Source of the DNA: an uncultured Candidatus Melainabacteria bacterium
GTDB taxonomy: Bacteria; Cyanobacteriota; Vampirovibrionia; Gastranaerophilales; Gastranaerophilaceae
Assembly: GCA_947525005.1 (NCBI GenBank)
Contig: CANNUY010000001.1
Location: forward strand, 62,001-126,000
Length of the DNA stretch: 64,000 bases
Reading direction: 5' to 3'
Shown piece after piece: positions 17,169 to 24,317 of the stretch. Every line of letters begins with the position of its first letter. Positions within the stretch are counted from its first letter, which is position 1. The position numbers were made by a program, and so were the translations under genes. Below the pieces are notes generated by a model that was given only the letters and a program-made list of their open reading frames with translations, had not been told where the DNA came from and ran no database searches.

Positions 17169-17280
17169 TTTGCAGGGATTCCACGCTTGCGTTAAAAAAT
17201 ACACACAGACCACTCTGAATGACGTTCACATACTGCCATTCAGAGGAAGTGCAATGACCGAAGAATCCCCCTTAACACAA
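17169..17280 (+). repeat. Dispersed palindromic repeat, copy 1
   Basis: Begins TTTGCAGGGATTCCACGCTT and ends CCGAAGAATCCCCCTTAACA, enclosing CTCTGAATGAC ... CATTCAGAG as an inverted repeat. A second copy at 33827-33935 matches in both ends and in the central stem. It resembles intergenic palindromic repeats of the CATTCAGAG...GAAGAATCC type that give spurious HSE-type translations in many gut genomes. The short reading frame across it is therefore not a gene. Confidence 0.75.
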
Positions 17281-17324
17281 AAATTGCAGAGTACATTTCA
17301 GACTCCCCACATACATACAAAATC

Positions 17325-19187
17325 CTACTCTGGACGCATGAAGAAACTAGCTATATCACTATGTTTCAAAAGTTTTGCAATAGGTCTGCCATGTGGACAA
17401 GTATAAGGCAATTTACAACCTCTCCAATTTTTTATTATTTCTTCCATTTGAAACATATTCAACGGTGTGTTTGCCTTGACTGCAGCTTTACACGATGTCG
17501 TTATCAAAATCTTTTCTTCTAAATTATTAATATCACCCTCTATATTTTCTAAAATATCTGTCAAAATATCTTTAGGACTATACTTTGACAATAATTGAGG
17601 TATCTTTCTAAAAATAAGCTCTTTTTCACTCAAAAATTCTATGCCATATCCGAACTTTTCAAATTTTTCGATATTATTTTTTATTATCTCAACTTCTTCT
17701 GGTGTAACCTCTAAAACATCAGATATAAACAACATCTGCGACATAGGTTCATGTTGTGCCTGCAAAGTTTCATAAATATATCTCTCATCTGCAATATGCT
17801 GGTCAACTATTTCTAGTCCTTCTTCTTTTTCAATCAATATATACGTATTTTTATACTGACCGATAATATTATCACGTTCTGCAACCTCTTTTTTAATAAA
17901 CTGACCTTGCTCAAAATCTAAAGTATTATTCATCTGTTTTTGCGCAAAATAAAACTTGTTTTGTTTTGGCTCTGGCTCTTGGGCAGGTACTTTTGATTGG
18001 TTAAATACACTTTCCTGTGACTGATTTTCAGCTCCATCATCACCTGAACTCATATTATTTATATAATCAAACGCATTATTTATCTTATTAAAATTAATAG
18101 AAGTTTCGTCAACCGAATGCATTTCAGGAGTTTTTATTTCTGTTGGTCGAAAAACATTTTGGCTCACATTATAAACATTTTCCGTCTTTATAACACGTTG
18201 AGAATTTATCAACCCAGCCTCGACAGAGGTTCTTATAAAATTAAAAATTTGGTTAGGATTTTTATACTTAACTTCTTTTTTTGTTGGGTGAACATTTATA
18301 TCAATATCCTCAGGTGGCATAGTTAAATTCAAAACAACAAAAGGATATTTTCCATTAGGCAAAGAGTTTCGGTATGCCATATCAATAGCTTTTATAAAAA
18401 CAGGACATTTAACTGTTCTATTATTCACAAAAATATGATAATCTTTTTTGCTTGTTCTTGTAAAATCTGGAGTACTTACATAACCTGAAATATTAATTTT
18501 AGATATCACGTCATCGTTTTCTACAGGTCTAAGGTTTGAAAAAATAGTCTTAGAAAACAAAGTTTTTATAACGCCCTCTAAACCTGCAACACCATCAGTC
18601 TTAAGCGTTGTTTTCCCGTTATTCTTAAGCTCGATTGCAACACTTGGGTTTGAGATTGCAATAGCTGTAACAAGTTCTGAAATATACGCAAACTCAGTTT
18701 TTTCACTTTTCAAAAATTTTAATCTTACAGGAATATTATAGAAAAGGTCTTTGATTTCCATAATCGTTCCAATAGCGCAACCTGTTTGAGTATGTTCTAT
18801 TTCAGAGTTCTCACACACAACTTTTGTACCATAATCATAATCTTTTGTACGAGTAGTACAAGTAACTTTTGAGATAGAAATAATGCTTGCAAGCGCTTCA
18901 CCTCTAAACCCTAGAGTATGAATATTATACAAATCTTCACCTGTCGAAATTTTACTAGTTGCATGCTTTGAAAATGCAAGCACTATATCGTCTGGATGAA
19001 TACCAGAACCGTTATCAGCAACACGAATATTTCTGCATTCGTTTGAAATTTCGATACTTACACGTGTTGCGCCAGCATCAACTGAGTTTTCAACAAGCTC
19101 TTTCACAACAGATGCTGGACGTTCAATAACTTCTCCTGCTGAAATTTGGTTTATTGTGTGTTGACTTAATTGTTTAATCCTACCCAT
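17325..19187 (-). CDS. mutL: DNA mismatch repair protein MutL
   Basis: This is a 620-residue GHKL-ATPase mismatch repair factor that couples MutS recognition to strand incision. N-terminal motifs are QISAGEVIERPASVVKELVEN, DNGSGI and HATSKI with TLGFRGEAL. The C-terminal half carries DQHIADERYIYE, near residue 462, fitting the DQHAx2Ex4E endonuclease motif except for Ala to Ile. A CKAAVKAN segment and CPHGRP complete the metal site. So it is an endonuclease-type MutL, as in bacteria without MutH. No ribosome site; the ATG at 19187 gives the conserved start. mutS is not adjacent. Confidence 0.95.
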   Translation of the reverse strand: MGRIKQLSQHTINQISAGEVIERPASVVKELVENSVDAGATRVSIEISNECRNIRVADNGSGIHPDDIVLAFSKHATSKISTGEDLYNIHTLGFRGEALASIISISKVTCTTRTKDYDYGTKVVCENSEIEHTQTGCAIGTIMEIKDLFYNIPVRLKFLKSEKTEFAYISELVTAIAISNPSVAIELKNNGKTTLKTDGVAGLEGVIKTLFSKTIFSNLRPVENDDVISKINISGYVSTPDFTRTSKKDYHIFVNNRTVKCPVFIKAIDMAYRNSLPNGKYPFVVLNLTMPPEDIDINVHPTKKEVKYKNPNQIFNFIRTSVEAGLINSQRVIKTENVYNVSQNVFRPTEIKTPEMHSVDETSINFNKINNAFDYINNMSSGDDGAENQSQESVFNQSKVPAQEPEPKQNKFYFAQKQMNNTLDFEQGQFIKKEVAERDNIIGQYKNTYILIEKEEGLEIVDQHIADERYIYETLQAQHEPMSQMLFISDVLEVTPEEVEIIKNNIEKFEKFGYGIEFLSEKELIFRKIPQLLSKYSPKDILTDILENIEGDINNLEEKILITTSCKAAVKANTPLNMFQMEEIIKNWRGCKLPYTCPHGRPIAKLLKHSDIASFFMRPE

Positions 19188-19226
19188 ACCATAATTTTAT
19201 GTAAATTAGATAGTGTTTGCAAGGTT

Positions 19227-20570
19227 TTATTGCGCTTTTGTAAAGTACTTACTATACTGTGGATATTTTTCCTTTAATCTATCTGGAAAAGCTCTGAATG
19301 CTTTGTGTGGCGACATTCTATAAGATTTTATCGCAACATTTACACCGACTTCTGACTTGATTGTATCCCTAATTACAAATGGATACCACTCATAACCACG
19401 CATCCTACCTTCTTCACAGTTTCTGATAACATCATCAAGATACTGTTGACAATTTTTAGGGATATCTGGGTGCATCTTTTTAAACTTGTTTAAAGACTTG
19501 TTACCACGTTCTTCGTTACGTGCTTTAGTAACAAACATAAAGTTGTCAGCTTCGTTTTCTCCACCTTTTGATTCTGCAACAACATGTTCTATTGTTCCAA
19601 GTGATTCACTAACCAATCTTTTTGCGATTACACTATCATCTTTATCTGCCATTTCAACGATAAACGCATTTATGTTATTTTTTGTTGTTGGCAAATCTTG
19701 TACAAGATCAAGAATTGGTTGCATTGCAATTTCCTCTTTTAATGACTCTGGAAGATATTCCGCTTGAAGCTCGTGAACCATTTTTAATGGTGTTTTACCT
19801 TTTATATTTGTATAATATGGAGTAGTTTCAAAAATTCGTTCGACATTATATAACTTTTCAAGTGCTATATCTTTTTCTTCTTTTGGAAGCTCATTCATTT
19901 TGTTTTCAAGTCTTGTAAAAACCTTGTCTTGAGCTATTCGCATCAACTTATTTTCAAACTTACCTTTTCTAAAATGGTTTTTGTCTTTATGTGAAATCAA
20001 AATTTGTTTTCTTGCATTACCTAAAACACGTTCAACTTTTAACTTATCACTTTCTGACAAATTCTGTGCAACGTCATTTATTTTATTAAATACTTGCTTT
20101 TGTTCTTTAATCAAATTTTTTAAAGCTTTTGGCTGTTTAGATTGCAACACATCTTGCATAGAACGCCTATTATCTAAAAGTATATCACCTAACATCAGAT
20201 AATATACACTCTTTTCAACAGGAAACATACTTTCTGTATAGTTCTCTAAAAGTTTTATCTTTTTAACTCCTGTATCCTTTTTAGCAAGATCTTGATAGAA
20301 CTGATTTAAATCTTTGTTATTAAGAATAACCACCCCACTATATGGGTCATGAACACCTGAAAGATTCCTTAAAAACGCACCATTTGATACGTTTGAACCA
20401 AAACTAATTGCACCAATCGGATATGATTGCTGTGCGTAAGTTATCGGGTTTGTATGCTCAAATTTATCACAGCTCAAAGTATTGTTATATCTAACTTGAG
20501 AATTACTCATAGTTTGATTATTTACTGGATAAACATTATGTGGAGAATTTATATTATTAAATATGCGCAT
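19227..20570 (-). CDS. Putative HNH nuclease with F-G-S leader
   Basis: This is a 447-residue protein. An Asn-rich leader ends in ISFGS at residues 55-59, and the HDPYSGVVI segment soon after looks like the first strand of an HNH domain. Near the C-terminus TIEHVVAESKGGENEADNF (His329) followed by N-x-x-R-G-N has the spacing of the H-N-N core of HNH nucleases. The middle is a long helical region. It would cut DNA or RNA; with no Sec signal and no immunity gene visible, its target and location are unknown. A TGTCA variant of the upstream element lies 39 nt before the ATG. Candidate exported toxin. Confidence 0.6.
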   Translation of the reverse strand: MRIFNNINSPHNVYPVNNQTMSNSQVRYNNTLSCDKFEHTNPITYAQQSYPIGAISFGSNVSNGAFLRNLSGVHDPYSGVVILNNKDLNQFYQDLAKKDTGVKKIKLLENYTESMFPVEKSVYYLMLGDILLDNRRSMQDVLQSKQPKALKNLIKEQKQVFNKINDVAQNLSESDKLKVERVLGNARKQILISHKDKNHFRKGKFENKLMRIAQDKVFTRLENKMNELPKEEKDIALEKLYNVERIFETTPYYTNIKGKTPLKMVHELQAEYLPESLKEEIAMQPILDLVQDLPTTKNNINAFIVEMADKDDSVIAKRLVSESLGTIEHVVAESKGGENEADNFMFVTKARNEERGNKSLNKFKKMHPDIPKNCQQYLDDVIRNCEEGRMRGYEWYPFVIRDTIKSEVGVNVAIKSYRMSPHKAFRAFPDRLKEKYPQYSKYFTKAQ

Positions 20571-20590
20571 TATGTTGTATTAAAAACCAA

Positions 20591-20610
20591 CAGAAAAAAT
20601 TTTTTGACAG
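20591..20610 (-). promoter_or_regulatory. Recurrent upstream element, variant copy
   Basis: CTGTCAAAAAATTTTTTCTG on the minus strand with the T of TGTC 39 nt before the ATG at 20570. GTTACA lies just before it. It differs from the YTARCA consensus at two positions. Confidence 0.3.
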
Positions 20611-20640
20611 TTTGTAACAAAATTTTTCAAAAACTTATTA

Positions 20641-22536
20641 TTATATTTTAAGAAAATTTTTGGACTTCAATATCCTTAAGGAATTAAATACAGCAAGAAT
20701 TGTTACACCAACATCTGCAAACACAGCACCCCACATGGTCATATAACCAAATGCGCCAAGAATCAAAAACAAAATTTTTATGGTAAGTATAAAACAGATA
20801 TTTTGTTTAATTATTTGCAAGGTTCTTTGAGAAATTCTTATAGCTTGAGGGATTTTTAACAAATCATCGTCCATAATCACAACATCAGCTGAATTTATAG
20901 CGCTATCTGAACCAAGACCACCCATAGCAATTCCAACATCTGCAAGTTTTAATGCAGGTGCATCATTTATCCCATCACCCACAAACAATGTGGTTTTATT
21001 TGTTGGAGTTGAGTTAATTATTTCTTCTAGTTTATCAACTTTGTTTTGTGGCAAAAGTTCTGAATAGGCTTTAGTTATTTTTAAAGTTTTAGCAATACTT
21101 TGTACAACCTGTTTTGTATCACCCGAAAGTATAAAAAGTGTCTTTTTCATCTTTTGAAGAAGTGTAATGGCATTCTTTGTATTTGGTTTCAATTCATCGG
21201 TCAAAATCACATAACCAATAAGGCTTAAATTCTTACTTATATAAACAATGTTTCCTGATTGAATAGAAATTTGTTTTTGATTTATTGAAATATTTTCAAG
21301 ATTTTCTTTCGGTTGACTTCCAACAAAAAACTTATCACCATTAAATTCAACCTCTATCCCACGTCCCATTATTTCTGAGATGTTTGAAAAGTCATTATAA
21401 ATTTCACCTTTATATGCATCTTGAATAGATTTTGCTATCGGGTGGTTTGAGAACTGTTCTATACTTGCCATTAATTTCAAGATTTCTGTTTCAGAATACA
21501 AACTCAAAGAAACAACTTTTTCTACAACAAAGTTCCCTTTAGTAAGAGTTCCAGTTTTATCAAAAACTATATTTTTTGATTTTGCAAGGATTTCAAGGTA
21601 TTTACTACCTTTTATAAGTACACCCTTTTTGCTAGACGCACCAAGACCTGCAAAGAACCCTAAAGGAAGTGAAATTACTAATGCACACGGACAAGAAATA
21701 ACCAAAAATGTTAAGGCTCTATTTATCCAAGTTAGAAAAGGTGTGTGCAAAATTAGTGGTGGAATTATTGCAAGAAATATTGCTAAAAACACAACTATTG
21801 GTGTGTAGATTTTCGCAAATTTAGTTATAAAGTTTTCTGTTTTAGATTTTTTATTTTCAGCAGAAGAAATTAGTTTTAAGATTTGAGAAACGGTTGATTC
21901 GCTATAGGTTTTTGTGACTTTATATTCTATATAACCATTTAAAAGAATACAACCACTAAGTATTTCATCGTTGACATTCACTTGACGAGGAATACTTTCA
22001 CCTGTTAGAGCAGAAGTGTCAACTATGGCATGACCTGATTGAATTATGCCATCAACGGCTATTTTTTCACCAGTTTTAACTACTATTATGTCGTTTAGTT
22101 TAAGTTCTTGGGAAGGGGTATTGATTATTTTATCGTTTTTTAGGACATTTGCAGTATCTGGTCTTAAATCTATAATTTCAGTGATTGATTTTTTAGAATT
22201 TTCAACAGCTTTATCTTGTAAAAATTCACCTATGCTATAAAGTAACATAACCATAATGGCTTCTGGATAGTCTTTTAGACATAATGCACCAATAGTTGCA
22301 ACTGACATAAGAAAATTTTCATCGAAAATTTCACCTTTAAATATGTTAAGGACAGCATTTGCAAGAATTTCATAACTTATAATTATATAAGCTAATAAAA
22401 ACAATGGCAACTTTATAGGGGAGTGTGACGGTAAAAGGAGTGCAAAGATTAAGAATACTGTTGTAAGAACTATTTTAGAAAACAGATTCAAATTAAATGA
22501 TAGTATATTAAATTTTTTGCACATAACTTTGAACAT
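20641..22536 (-). CDS. Heavy-metal-translocating P1B-type ATPase
   Basis: This is a 631-residue inner-membrane metal pump. Motifs in order are TSALTGES (actuator), SCPCALVISLP (the transmembrane metal-binding CPC), FDKTGTLTKGNF (phosphorylated Asp) and LSGDTKQ. FVGDGINDAPALKLADVGIAMG follows. About seven or eight transmembrane helices are visible. The CPC motif and overall form fit the Zn/Cd/Co (ZntA/CadA) branch. The usual N-terminal metal-binding domain is absent. A weak AAGG precedes the ATG. No regulator or chaperone is adjacent; metal specificity is inferred. Confidence 0.9.
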   Translation of the reverse strand: MFKVMCKKFNILSFNLNLFSKIVLTTVFLIFALLLPSHSPIKLPLFLLAYIIISYEILANAVLNIFKGEIFDENFLMSVATIGALCLKDYPEAIMVMLLYSIGEFLQDKAVENSKKSITEIIDLRPDTANVLKNDKIINTPSQELKLNDIIVVKTGEKIAVDGIIQSGHAIVDTSALTGESIPRQVNVNDEILSGCILLNGYIEYKVTKTYSESTVSQILKLISSAENKKSKTENFITKFAKIYTPIVVFLAIFLAIIPPLILHTPFLTWINRALTFLVISCPCALVISLPLGFFAGLGASSKKGVLIKGSKYLEILAKSKNIVFDKTGTLTKGNFVVEKVVSLSLYSETEILKLMASIEQFSNHPIAKSIQDAYKGEIYNDFSNISEIMGRGIEVEFNGDKFFVGSQPKENLENISINQKQISIQSGNIVYISKNLSLIGYVILTDELKPNTKNAITLLQKMKKTLFILSGDTKQVVQSIAKTLKITKAYSELLPQNKVDKLEEIINSTPTNKTTLFVGDGINDAPALKLADVGIAMGGLGSDSAINSADVVIMDDDLLKIPQAIRISQRTLQIIKQNICFILTIKILFLILGAFGYMTMWGAVFADVGVTILAVFNSLRILKSKNFLKI

Positions 22537-22662
22537 AACAAATGCCTTAAATACTGTGCGAAATATGATTATATTTCAAATTCGTTATACAACAAATCAA
22601 TTTTCTTAGCAATAGGGGAAATGTGAGAAAATGTATAATTTCTTTAAAATTAAATCTTTAAA

Positions 22663-22699
22663 ATTAAAAAGGACCAGATAAAATCTGATCCTTTTTAAT
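22663..22699. terminator. Terminator after tRNA-Gly
   Basis: AATTAAAAAGGA-CAGAT pairs with ATCTG-TCCTTTTTAATT, a long A/T-flanked hairpin that can terminate on either strand and ends the minus-strand tRNA-Gly. Confidence 0.8.
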
Positions 22700-22700
22700 T

Positions 22701-22772
22701 AGCGGGAGACGAGGCTCGAACTCGCGACATCCTCCTTGGCAAGGAGGCATTCTACCACTGAATTACCCCCGC
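22701..22772 (-). tRNA. tRNA-Gly (anticodon GCC)
   Basis: On the minus strand GCGGGGG pairs with CTCCCGC. The anticodon stem CCTCC/GGAGG encloses TTGCCAA, giving GCC. The T arm is GCGAGTTCGAGCCTCG. The discriminator is T and CCA is not encoded. Complete cloverleaf. Confidence 0.95.
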
Positions 22773-22862
22773 AATTCGTATTATTATAATACTAAATAAA
22801 TTTTTCATGTCAAGCATATTTTTTAAATTAGTGTTATAATTATGTAAAACTTTTATTTTCCT

Positions 22863-22935
22863 GCCGATGTGGCACAGTTGGTAGCGCAACTGATTCGTAA
22901 TCAGTAGGTCGGGAGTTCGATCCTCCCCATCGGCA
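22863..22935 (+). tRNA. tRNA-Thr (anticodon CGT)
   Basis: The acceptor GCCGATG pairs with CATCGGC and has discriminator A. The anticodon stem ACTGA/TCAGT encloses TTCGTAA, giving CGT (Thr, ACG codons). The T arm is GGGAGTTCGATCCTCC. CCA is not encoded. It is divergent from tRNA-Gly, 90 bp away. Confidence 0.95.
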
Positions 22936-22979
22936 TATTCTTCAGAAAAACTATCAATACCAATCTAAGAGGTACGATT

Positions 22980-23492
22980 ATGGCAGATAAAATTATAATT
23001 TTTTCAGGCAAACAATACTCAGGCAAAGACACAGCAGGAAAAATCCTATTAGAAACCCTACCTGACTACAAGCGTTGTGCTATGGGCGATATTATAAAAT
23101 ATGAATATGGTAGACAACACAATTTGACCTATGAAGAAATTGAAGCCAACAAATCAAAATACCGTGCAGGATTAATCGAACTAGGAAACTGGGGTAGAAG
23201 TCAATCTCCAGACTATTGGCTAGATAAAATAATAAACACAGATGGTAACATAATCGTAACCGATGTCCGTGTTCCTCACGAATACGAAAAATTCAAATCT
23301 GCAGGAGCTATCTCAATAAGAATAGAAGCCTCAAGAGAAGTTCGTGCCCAACGTGGCGAACTCATTGGAGAAAACGACATTACAGAAGTCGGACTAGATA
23401 ACGTAACCGACTGGGATTATGTAATCACAAACAACTCCGATTACGACTCTTTCAAAAACTCTGTGTTGCAAGTAATCAAAAATTTGATATAA
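22980..23492 (+). CDS. P-loop kinase of the nucleotide/phosphomevalonate kinase-like type
   Basis: This is a 170-residue protein with a Walker A loop GKQYSGKDT at the N-terminus, a LID-like LIELGNWGR region and IIVTDVRVPHE as a Walker B-like strand. R-I-E-A-S-R-E-V-R-A-Q-R-G follows. The pattern fits small kinases related to phage dNMP kinases or phosphomevalonate kinase; the substrate cannot be decided. AGAGG precedes the ATG. Its last 39 bases are duplicated at 24273-24311 and contain TATAAT, so the promoter of the next ancestral gene lies inside its 3' end. Confidence 0.75.
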   Translation: MADKIIIFSGKQYSGKDTAGKILLETLPDYKRCAMGDIIKYEYGRQHNLTYEEIEANKSKYRAGLIELGNWGRSQSPDYWLDKIINTDGNIIVTDVRVPHEYEKFKSAGAISIRIEASREVRAQRGELIGENDITEVGLDNVTDWDYVITNNSDYDSFKNSVLQVIKNLI

Positions 23493-23493
23493 T
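23455..23493 (+). repeat. 39-bp perfect direct repeat flanking the toxin-antitoxin cassette, left copy
   Basis: Identical to 24273-24311, offset 818 bp. It covers the last codons and the stop of the P-loop kinase gene and ends in TATAAT. Between the copies lies only the antitoxin/toxin pair. Confidence 0.95.
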
Positions 23494-23523
23494 TCACCAC
23501 TTGAAAAAGTGTACAATTTTTGG

Positions 23524-23538
23524 TACAATAATATTGTA
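23524..23538. promoter_or_regulatory. Candidate operator of the antitoxin gene
   Basis: TACAATAATATTGTA is a perfect inverted repeat about its central base, upstream of the antitoxin start. A further TACAAT half-site occurs about 15 bp earlier. Such palindromes are typical autoregulatory sites of HigA-type antitoxins. Confidence 0.45.
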
Positions 23539-23567
23539 TAGAATTTTTCAAACTTATGGACACAATT

Positions 23568-23849
23568 ATGAATAAAAAATGTATTGGCTCAAATTTTGAC
23601 AGTTTTCTTGAAGAAGAAGGTTTACTTCAAGAAGCAGATACAATCGCAATAAAAAGAATTATTGCTTATGAACTTGAGAAAAAAATGGCATCTGAAAACA
23701 TAACCATCAGTAGTCTTGCAAAAGAACTTAAAACATCAAGAAGTGCAATATCTCGTATTTTAGACCCTGAAAATACTGCAATCACTCTTAATACCATTGA
23801 AAAAATCGCAAAATTTTTAGGAAAAAGAATTGTTTTCTCTTTTGCCTAA
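23568..23849 (+). CDS. XRE-family antitoxin, HigA-like
   Basis: This is a 93-residue protein starting MNKKCIGSNFDSFLEEEG. A dimerisation segment with IKRIIAYELEKKM leads into a helix-turn-helix (ISSLAKELKTSRSAISRILDPENTAITLNTIEKIAKFLG). This matches antitoxins usually paired with Gp49-like HigB toxins: the ATG at 23568 aligns with the usual start M-x-K-x-x-I-G-S-x-F, so I prefer it to 23556. It would neutralise the toxin and repress its own promoter. Unusually, the toxin is on the opposite strand, tail to tail, 12 bp away. Confidence 0.82.
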   Translation: MNKKCIGSNFDSFLEEEGLLQEADTIAIKRIIAYELEKKMASENITISSLAKELKTSRSAISRILDPENTAITLNTIEKIAKFLGKRIVFSFA

Positions 23850-23861
23850 AGTATTATTAAG

Positions 23862-24221
23862 CTATTTTTTACAAACACAATCTTTATAACGTTTAATTGC
23901 AATATCCAATTCTTTTTTAGGTGTTTCTTGTGTTTTTTTAATAAATCCATGTAATAAAACCATTTTATTATCTTTAACATAAAAAATCACTCTAGCTATA
24001 CCATTTGAGATATTACAACGAACTTCTTCTAATCCACCTGTATTATGCAAAACACGTGTCAATGGCATACCAATAGGATAACCATATTGCACTGTTTTTA
24101 TATCAAACCCAATTATTCTCATATCTTCTCTTGGCAAGGACTTTAACCATTCTCTAACTGGCTCATTACCAGAACTAGTAGAATAAAAATATACTTCTAA
24201 TGCAGTACTTCTTTTTAACAT
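23862..24221 (-). CDS. HigB-like (phage Gp49-type) toxin
   Basis: This is a 119-residue RelE-superfamily toxin, expected to be a ribosome-dependent mRNA nuclease. The family pattern is clear: VREWLKSLP, then PLTRVLHNTGGLEEVRC, then IARVIFYVKDNKMVLLHGFIKKTQETPKKE and a basic helix with IAIKRYKD. TTTACA, an 18-bp spacer and TATAAT lie upstream on the minus strand, with TATAAT ending seven bases before the ATG, so it has its own leaderless promoter. Convergent with its presumed antitoxin. Confidence 0.85.
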   Translation of the reverse strand: MLKRSTALEVYFYSTSSGNEPVREWLKSLPREDMRIIGFDIKTVQYGYPIGMPLTRVLHNTGGLEEVRCNISNGIARVIFYVKDNKMVLLHGFIKKTQETPKKELDIAIKRYKDCVCKK

Positions 24222-24272
24222 AAAAAAATTATATCAGATTGTTTGTATTCATGTAAAGCAAAAAATTCAATT

Positions 24273-24311
24273 AAAACTCTGTGTTGCAAGTAATCAAAAA
24301 TTTGATATAAT
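24273..24311 (+). repeat. 39-bp perfect direct repeat flanking the toxin-antitoxin cassette, right copy
   Basis: Identical to 23455-23493. Contains TTGCAA, a 16-bp spacer and TATAAT (24306-24311), six bases before the GH57 start codon, so it probably serves as that gene's promoter. Confidence 0.95.
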
Positions 24312-24317
24312 AGAGCT

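Noticed and set aside
17146..17406. 86-codon open frame on the + strand between the GDSL esterase and mutL
   Set aside because: It consists of the palindromic repeat plus the antisense of the mutL 3' end; no ribosome site. Such frames across this repeat type are known to be spurious.
23556..23849. Start of the antitoxin at ATG 23556
   Set aside because: The family normally begins M-x-K-x-x-I-G-S-x-F, which fits the ATG at 23568; neither has a good ribosome site, so this is a preference only.
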